From: Dyella kyungheensis | GTDB taxonomy: Bacteria; Pseudomonadota; Gammaproteobacteria; Xanthomonadales; Rhodanobacteraceae | DNA length: 64,000 nt | Assembly (NCBI RefSeq): GCF_016905005.1 | Contig: NZ_JADIKC010000010.1 | Coordinates: 1-64,000, forward strand | Direction of reading: 5' to 3' | Shown here: piece after piece, positions 58,791 to 64,000 of the stretch | Numbering within the stretch: the first letter of the stretch is position 1 | Layout: each line of letters starts with the position of its first letter | Position numbers and translations under genes: made by a program | The notes under the pieces: model-generated | Told to the model about the DNA's origin: nothing | The model's database searches: none | The model's input: the letters and a program-made list of their open reading frames with translations, nothing else

Positions 58791-59933
58791 TTGATCATCC
58801 AACCCACCAGTCTCGCAGCCCTCGCCTGGGCCGGCGCTGCCTCCGGCAGTGCCGCCGAGAGTTGGCGTATCGGCACCGTGCTGTCGGCGCGACCGCTGGG
58901 GATCAATCAGGACGGCATGATGGTGCTGCAGATTGGCGCGCTGGCGGTGGAAACCGAGGCGCCGAGCGGCCAGCAGCTGCCTTCGCAATTCCAGGTGCGC
59001 GTGCTGACGCTGGGCGCGCAGCCGCAGCTGGAAGTGATCATGCCGCACATGCCCGAGCCGACCGTGCAGCTGGCCATGCGCGAGCGCCTGCCGCAGCAGA
59101 ACGGCTACGCGCCATTGCTTGCCACGCTCGATGCGCTCGCCCAGCGCCCGGCGCTGCGCCAATTGCCGGCGTATCTGCGGCCCGCGCTGGCATTGCTGGA
59201 ACACGTGGTGCGCACGCCGGCCGAGATCACCCGCGGCGAGGGACTGGAAGAAGCGATCAAGCGCAGCGGCCTTTTCCTGGAGGCCCAACTGGCCGAACCC
59301 AATCTCGATATGGCCGGCGTGAGCCAGGAAGACTGGAAGGCCGCCTTGCTGCGCCTGGCCAGCCTGCTCGACGACTACCTGCCCGCGCGTCGCTCCACCA
59401 GTGCTTCCAGCGAGACGCCTCCGCCGCTGCAACAGCGTGGCCTGCAGGCGCAACCGCGCGCCATGCTGCCGCTGTCGCTGCTCGACGACGATGTCGACGC
59501 CCTGCTCAGCCAGTTGCATGGCGAAGTGCGCGCTGCGTTGGCCCGGGTGGAAGTGGCGCAGTTGGAAGCGACCACCGCTTCCGCGTGGATGATCGAGATT
59601 CCGCTGCAAGGCGAGGACGGCCGCGACATCCTGCAGGTGCAGTTGCAGCAGAACACCGAGAGCGACACCGGTTCGTCGTGGACGTTCGGCTTCGCCATCG
59701 ACCTGCCCGCGCTGGGACCGATCCAGGGCGAACTGCAACTGCGCGATCTGCGCCTGGCCGTGCGCCTGTGGGCGGAACGCGCCGATACCGTGCATCGCCT
59801 GGAGCAACAGTTCGGCCCGTTGCGGCAAACGCTGTCGGCGGCAGGTCTGATCCTTGATCAGCTGTCGTGCCAGCAGGGTCTGCCGCAATCGAGCCACGCG
59901 CACAGTGCGATCCTGCTGAGGACCACGGCATGA
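58791..59933 (+). CDS. FliK-like flagellar hook-length control protein (C-terminal type)
   Basis: A 380-residue protein. The C-terminal third matches the FliK C-terminal domain pattern: AWMIEIPLQGEDGRDILQVQLQQN, WTFGFAIDLPALGPIQGELQLRDLRLAVRLWAE, and a helix around VHRLEQQFGPLRQTLSAAGL. The N-terminal part has repeated Leu/Pro/Gln segments of low complexity. TTG at 58791 is used, with AAGGAGC in the correct place. It overlaps the next gene by ATGA. FliK monitors hook length and switches export specificity together with FlhB. Confidence 0.78.
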   Translation: MIIQPTSLAALAWAGAASGSAAESWRIGTVLSARPLGINQDGMMVLQIGALAVETEAPSGQQLPSQFQVRVLTLGAQPQLEVIMPHMPEPTVQLAMRERLPQQNGYAPLLATLDALAQRPALRQLPAYLRPALALLEHVVRTPAEITRGEGLEEAIKRSGLFLEAQLAEPNLDMAGVSQEDWKAALLRLASLLDDYLPARRSTSASSETPPPLQQRGLQAQPRAMLPLSLLDDDVDALLSQLHGEVRAALARVEVAQLEATTASAWMIEIPLQGEDGRDILQVQLQQNTESDTGSSWTFGFAIDLPALGPIQGELQLRDLRLAVRLWAERADTVHRLEQQFGPLRQTLSAAGLILDQLSCQQGLPQSSHAHSAILLRTTA

Positions 59934-60205
59934 GCAACGCACTGCCTCCCGCGCGCCGCCGCGTCACCCTGCGTCTCTCCGGCGGCTCGAACCATGCTGC
60001 CGCGACGCCGGTCAGCCTGCCGCCCGAATCGCTGGAAACACTGCTGGCCCGCGCTCGCGCACTGGGCATTCCGTTGCACCAGGATCCGCAGATGGCCGCA
60101 CTGCTCGCCTCGCTGCGCCTGCGCCAGGAAGTGCCCGCCACGCTGTACGCAGCCGCCGCTGCAGTGATGGCCTGCATCTACGACGCGGCCGACGCGCAGC
60201 ACTGA
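59930..60205 (+). CDS. FlhB C-terminal-domain homologue (FlhX/FhlB)
   Basis: A 91-residue protein resembling the cytosolic autocleavage-end region of FlhB/YscU: ETLLARARALGIPLHQDPQMAALLASLRLRQEVPATLYAAAAAVMACIY. It lacks the membrane part and the NPTH cleavage site. Such short homologues can substitute for the FlhB C-terminus in export switching. Its pairing with a FliK-like protein through a 4-nt overlap fits that role. Confidence 0.85.
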   Translation: MSNALPPARRRVTLRLSGGSNHAAATPVSLPPESLETLLARARALGIPLHQDPQMAALLASLRLRQEVPATLYAAAAAVMACIYDAADAQH

Positions 60206-60310
60206 GCGCACGTTCTTGCGAAGCGTGCGTGCGCACGCGATGTGCGTGGAAACACGACACACCCTTCATGTTTTGTCCGCAACAGTGATCCTGCACACAC
60301 AGGATCGCTC

Positions 60311-61519
60311 ATGGCCCGTTCCGGAAACTCCGCCGTTCCACCTGCAAAACGACAACGCGCACTGATCGAACGCCGCAACACCAAGATGGCGCGTTCCGCC
60401 CACGCCTACGTGCGTGGCAACACGGCGCAGTTCTACGAATGGCTGGACTCGTCGGCGGCACCGCCTCTTCCCGCCGGTCCGGCGATCTGGATCTGCGGCG
60501 ACTGCCACATCGGCAACATCGGCCCGGTCGCGGACGACCAGGGCAAGCTGCACATCCAGATTCGCGATTTCGATCAGAGCGTGATCGGCAATCCCGCGCA
60601 CGACCTGGTGCGGTTGGCGCTTTCGCTCGCCATGGCAGCGCGCGGCTCGGACCTGCCCGGCATCACCACCGCCAACATGATGGAGGCGATGCTCGACGGC
60701 TACGAATCCGCGTTTCCGGAAACCGACGATCCGGAACCGTGCATGCCCGGCACCATCAAACTGGTGATGCGGCAAGCCGCACGGCGCAGCTGGAAATCGC
60801 TCGCTGACGAACGCACGAACGGTGATGGGCTCGAGCTGCCGCTGGGCAAGCAGTTCTGGCCCATCCTCGCGAAGGAGCGCAAGGCCATCCAGGCGATCTT
60901 CCGCCAGCCCGAACTGGATGCGCTGGCCAAGCAGTTGCGGCGCCGCGATCCCAAGGGCGAGGTGAACGTGCTGGATGCCGCGTACTGGCGCAAAGGGTGC
61001 AGTTCGCTGGGCAAGCTGCGCTACGCCGCACTGCTGGACGTGGATGGCGAAGCGGTGGAAGGCGACGACCTCTGCCTGATCGACATCAAGCAGGCGGCCG
61101 CATCCATCGCACCGCACGCAAGCCGCGCCCGCATGCCGCGCGACCCGGCGCAGCGCGCGGTGCTAGCCGCGCAACACCTGTCGCCTGCGTTGGGCAACCG
61201 CATGCGTCCCACCCAGCTGCTGGACAAGCCCGTGTTCGTTCGCGAGCTGATGCCGCAGGACCTGAAGATCGACATCGCACGATTGCGGCGCAAGCAGGCG
61301 CGCCGCGTTGCCGCCTTTCTCGCCCATGTGGTCGGGCATGCGCACGCTCGCCAGATGGACGCCGCCACACGTCGATCGTGGTGCCGTGAATTGCGGCGCA
61401 ATCATTCGCGCACGCTCGATGCGCCGTCGTGGTTGTGGACGGCGGTGACCGGCTTGCTGTCGATGCACGAGCGCGATTATCTCGACCACTGCCGGCGCTA
61501 CGTGGGCGGCAAGGCGTGA
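60311..61519 (+). CDS. DUF2252 family protein
   Basis: A 402-residue soluble protein with a kinase-like arrangement: RSAHAYVRGNTAQFYEWL, WICGDCHIGNIGPV, IQIRDFDQSVIGNPAHDLVRLALSLA. The pair GDCHIGN and RDFDQ resembles the catalytic His-Asp and metal Asp of aminoglycoside/homoserine kinase folds, so small-molecule phosphorylation is possible. The substrate is unknown. ATG 60311 starts MARSGNSAVPPAKRQ. It is convergent with the outer-membrane protein gene, 9 bp apart. Confidence 0.88.
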   Translation: MARSGNSAVPPAKRQRALIERRNTKMARSAHAYVRGNTAQFYEWLDSSAAPPLPAGPAIWICGDCHIGNIGPVADDQGKLHIQIRDFDQSVIGNPAHDLVRLALSLAMAARGSDLPGITTANMMEAMLDGYESAFPETDDPEPCMPGTIKLVMRQAARRSWKSLADERTNGDGLELPLGKQFWPILAKERKAIQAIFRQPELDALAKQLRRRDPKGEVNVLDAAYWRKGCSSLGKLRYAALLDVDGEAVEGDDLCLIDIKQAAASIAPHASRARMPRDPAQRAVLAAQHLSPALGNRMRPTQLLDKPVFVRELMPQDLKIDIARLRRKQARRVAAFLAHVVGHAHARQMDAATRRSWCRELRRNHSRTLDAPSWLWTAVTGLLSMHERDYLDHCRRYVGGKA

Positions 61520-61528
61520 AGCATTCGA

Positions 61529-62473
61529 TCAAAGCGTGATGGTCGCCGACAGCATCGCCGGATTGCCCTTCAGGCGATTGGTGACGTCGAACTCGTGCAG
61601 CCAGCGGAACGAGAATTCGGCCTGGCCGCCCTGCCACTTCTTGAGGTAGTTGACCATCGGGCCGACGCCCAGGGAATGGCCCTTGAAGCCATTGAGTTGA
61701 TCGGCGATCGGACCGGTGTCGTCTTCCAGCTGATAGATCCAGCCACCGACTGCGCCAAGGCCCCAACCCGAAGGAAAGCGCTTCATCAACAAGGTATCCA
61801 AGCGATAGACCGCACCGTTCTGGTAATCGGTCGCCTTGTCCTTGGTGTAGAAGTCCACGGCCGTGGTGGCACTCCATTCCAGCGAGCCTTGGTCGAACAA
61901 CGCGGTGTAGCCCACGGTAGGCGAGAAGGTCCAGGTGTTGAGGCTCGCATTGGCCAGGCGGCCATCCTTGTAGTCGCCCGTCGGTGCGTAGAGATACAGC
62001 GAGAACGAGATGTGCTGCGTCTGACTGAAATGATGACTGGCGATGACCGGTGCAAAGAACAAGTCGTACGGGGCCAGCACGTGGGACGAGCGACTGGTAT
62101 TGAAACTGCCCAGCCGCGCGTTCACGTTGGCGTCGACGTAAGCGAACGGCAGCGTCATCATCGAAGCGAAATTCCACGACGAGGGTTGCGTCTTCCAGAT
62201 GTACAGGCCGGTGAAGGTGGCCAGTTGGAACTCCGCCTTGAGTCCAAGCGCCGCGCCGCCACCCGCAATCGGCACCTGTTTGGAGGCGCTGATCGAGCCG
62301 TCGTAATAGGCGTAGCCGTACTGCCAGGTGAGGCCGGGCGTCGGCGGGATCAATCCCGAGTACGAACTCGCCTGCAGGCCGGTGATGGAGCGTCCCACAC
62401 CGGTTTCCGTGGCATGCAGCGGCAAGGCAAGCAGCGTAGCCAGCAGGGCGGAATACAGCGCAACTCGTTTCAT
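61529..62473 (-). CDS. Exported outer-membrane channel, phenol-degradation MetA-like
   Basis: A 314-residue protein with a signal peptide (MKRVALYSALLATLLALPLHA) and a beta-barrel pattern ending PAMLSATITL. HISFSLYLYAPTGDYKDGRLAN, LASFNTSRSS-like turns and FSFRWLHEFDVTNRLKG are typical of the Phenol_MetA_deg family of channels for aromatic or hydrophobic compounds. The solute is not known. A perfect palindrome lies about 125 bp upstream of the start. Confidence 0.85.
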   Translation of the reverse strand: MKRVALYSALLATLLALPLHATETGVGRSITGLQASSYSGLIPPTPGLTWQYGYAYYDGSISASKQVPIAGGGAALGLKAEFQLATFTGLYIWKTQPSSWNFASMMTLPFAYVDANVNARLGSFNTSRSSHVLAPYDLFFAPVIASHHFSQTQHISFSLYLYAPTGDYKDGRLANASLNTWTFSPTVGYTALFDQGSLEWSATTAVDFYTKDKATDYQNGAVYRLDTLLMKRFPSGWGLGAVGGWIYQLEDDTGPIADQLNGFKGHSLGVGPMVNYLKKWQGGQAEFSFRWLHEFDVTNRLKGNPAMLSATITL

Positions 62474-62597
62474 GGCAGCTCCGGACCCCTGGGCAGATAC
62501 GCAACGGCATGCGCCTTCCGCGTGGCAAACGAATTCCCGCGCACCGCCTCAGCCTCTACGGATCAGGGGCGTCAAACAAGCGAAAATCCACCTATGG

Positions 62598-62611
62598 GTT
62601 CTAGGTAGAAC
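62598..62611. promoter_or_regulatory. Palindromic operator candidate upstream of the outer-membrane channel gene
   Basis: GTTCTA-GG-TAGAAC is a 6-bp perfect dyad with a two-base centre. It lies in the 215-bp gap between the channel gene and the AI-2E family transporter and could be bound by a helix-turn-helix regulator. A short TAAT/AT-rich box follows. Confidence 0.4.
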
Positions 62612-62688
62612 TACGGAATAAACGGCGTAGCCGGCGCATCAGGAAATGGCCTGGCGCGCTGCGCTCCATGCGCCGACGGCGTGCCGCT

Positions 62689-64000
62689 TCAGATCGCGGC
62701 GTTGTGCTGCGCGGGTTTCGCGCCGCCATCCGGAAAACGTGCGATCGCCTGCTGCGCCGCCTGCTCCAGCGAGGTCACGAATTCGTTGACGTCGGTGTTC
62801 GGCGGTGGCGCCACCTCGGCCGCCGCCAGCGGCTCGGGGAACATCACGCCCACGATGCAGGCGTGCGCGATGCGGGCGTGCACCAGCGACACGGTATCGT
62901 CGAAGGTGTCGCGCTCCTTGATCGGGCTGGTGCTGACGATGTAGACCATCGACACCGCGTTGGGCGTCAGCTCCGGATGCGCCTGCGCGTCGAAGGCCTG
63001 GAAATCCGGGATGGAGATATGCCGCGCGTCGATATGCAGGTCGCGCAGGATGCGCGTCAGCAACTCGGTGGACAGGTCGTCCGCCATCGAACCCAGGCCC
63101 ATGCACAGCACCAACGATCCGGGCGGCACGGCCAGCGGCCCCTGGAACCGGCCCATGGCATCTTCGCGATGCTGGCGCAGGCTCTGCCCGATGGTCATGC
63201 TTTCCAGCACCGAGGTGCGGCGACGCCAGCGCGTCCAGCGACTTTCCTGGCTGTCGAGCGACTCGACCACCGTGACGATGGCCTGCTTCACGGACAGCTG
63301 CTGCGATCCGCTGATCGCCCCGTTGGCCAGGTCGATGCGCGCCAGTTGCAACGCCGGCAGCAGCACGGCATCGCAGTAGGCGGCGAAACTCTTGCGCTTG
63401 AGGAAGTCGCGCGCCTCGCTGATGATCTCGCCTGCGTCGCCGGACAGGGCACGCTGGTACACGCGTTGCGGCAAGGTGAGCGCCGGCGTGTCGCCGAGCA
63501 GGATATTGAGCAGGTCCAGGGCCTGCACGTGACGCCCCGCCACCACCAGGCACAGCGTCAGCGGCGTCGACATCAGCAGGCCTACCGGACCCCACAGGCC
63601 GCTCCAGAAAATCGCCGCGACCACCACGGCCAACGGAGTAAGACCGGTGGTATGGCCGTAGAGGAACGGCTCGATCAGCTGCGACACGATGATCTCGACC
63701 GCCAGGTAGAGCAGCAAGGTCATCAACAACACCGACCAGCCCGGCGCCACCGCCGCGGCGAACAGCGCCACCAGCGCCGCCACCAGCCATACGCCGATAT
63801 AGGGCACGAAGCGCAGCGCCGCCGTCAGCAGTCCCCACAGCAGCGCGCTGGGCACGCCGATCAGCGTCAGACCGAGCCAGATCGCCACGCCCACGCCGAG
63901 GTTCACCGAAAACGTCGAGATGAAGAATCGCGACAAACGTTCGCCCGCGTCGTTGATCGCGGCCGTGGTGGCACGCAGATCCGCACCGCCGGCCAGGCGG
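62689..64000 (-). CDS. AI-2E family transporter, C-terminal part (runs off the window)
   Basis: The frame is open to the window edge, so only the last 437 residues are seen. The first 170 visible residues are transmembrane (VPSALLWGLLTAALRFVPYIGVWLVAALVALF, LIEPFLYGHTTGLTPLAVVVAAIFWSGLWGPVGLLMSTPLTLCLVV), a segment diagnostic of the AI-2E/PerM exporter family. A 260-residue soluble extension follows (from about GRHVQALDLLNILLGDTPALTL to QHNAAI), much longer than in ordinary family members and with no recognised domain except a Rossmann-like stretch. The substrate is unknown. Confidence 0.88.
   Translation of the reverse strand, partial: RLAGGADLRATTAAINDAGERLSRFFISTFSVNLGVGVAIWLGLTLIGVPSALLWGLLTAALRFVPYIGVWLVAALVALFAAAVAPGWSVLLMTLLLYLAVEIIVSQLIEPFLYGHTTGLTPLAVVVAAIFWSGLWGPVGLLMSTPLTLCLVVAGRHVQALDLLNILLGDTPALTLPQRVYQRALSGDAGEIISEARDFLKRKSFAAYCDAVLLPALQLARIDLANGAISGSQQLSVKQAIVTVVESLDSQESRWTRWRRRTSVLESMTIGQSLRQHREDAMGRFQGPLAVPPGSLVLCMGLGSMADDLSTELLTRILRDLHIDARHISIPDFQAFDAQAHPELTPNAVSMVYIVSTSPIKERDTFDDTVSLVHARIAHACIVGVMFPEPLAAAEVAPPPNTDVNEFVTSLEQAAQQAIARFPDGGAKPAQHNAAI

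Noticed and set aside
56078-59857. Long open plus-strand frame opposite cheA, cheY and STAS
   Set aside because: It runs antisense to genes with clear motifs, has the His/Arg/Ala/Val-rich composition of a GC-rich shadow frame, and shows no domain.

Overview
The window is GC-rich, ordinary chromosomal DNA from a gammaproteobacterium, most likely order Xanthomonadales (Lysobacterales), family Rhodanobacteraceae (Dyella, Luteibacter or Frateuria type). This rests on the gene order tRNA-Tyr/Gly/Thr-tuf and TPR-lolB-ispE-tRNA-Gln-prs-rplY-pth-ychF with divergent hemA-prfA, on a sedolisin-type secreted protease, and on REP-like palindromes typical of the group. The genus is an inference. I saw no CRISPR array, prophage or complete insertion sequence.

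Layout. 1-2 kb: the start of tuf and three tRNAs behind a strong promoter, then a thioesterase and an acetyltransferase. 2.2-5.1 kb: a TonB-dependent receptor whose signal peptide is out of frame with the rest. 5.2-15.4 kb: a conserved housekeeping block (ychF, pth, rplY, prs, tRNA-Gln, an acetyltransferase-IspE fusion, lolB, a TPR lipoprotein, hemA, prfA). 15.5-25.1 kb: a TPR O-GlcNAc-transferase-like protein, PPK2, a GGDEF-EAL protein, acylphosphatase, a thioredoxin-like protein, YihY, WrbA. 25.1-25.9 kb: a gene-free cluster of intergenic repeats. 25.9-38.9 kb: a MocR/PdxR-type regulator with a recognisable operator, exported and metabolic enzymes, an S53 protease with PKD domain, a second PPK2 and SufT. 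39-43.6 kb: the three transhydrogenase genes, split by an oppositely oriented ECF sigma operon. 43.7-48.7 kb: cdd, a nitroreductase, a 5'-3' exonuclease, a NUDIX enzyme, a small exported protein, a diguanylate cyclase and a cupin. 49-60.2 kb: a chemotaxis cluster (STAS, cheY, cheA, cheW, MCP, cheR, cheD, cheB, MCP, STAS) and a divergent FliK-like/FlhX pair. 60.3-64 kb: DUF2252, an outer-membrane channel and part of an AI-2E family transporter.

The main pattern that gene names do not explain is a set of six matches to the flagellar sigma-28 (FliA) promoter, each two half-sites exactly 11 bp apart. They lie upstream of the STAS-cheY-cheA operon, the FliK-like gene, cheW, the GGDEF-EAL gene at 19.2 kb, the diguanylate cyclase at 47.1 kb and a 121-residue exported protein of unknown function at 46.5 kb. 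The window therefore seems to hold a scattered flagellar-class regulon joining chemotaxis, cyclic-di-GMP synthesis and breakdown, and an unknown secreted factor.

Other points: a single reading frame joining an acetyltransferase to IspE, a hairpin-rich leader upstream of the cupin gene, five two-armed REP elements (REPIN type), and a predicted periplasmic SAM-type methyltransferase.
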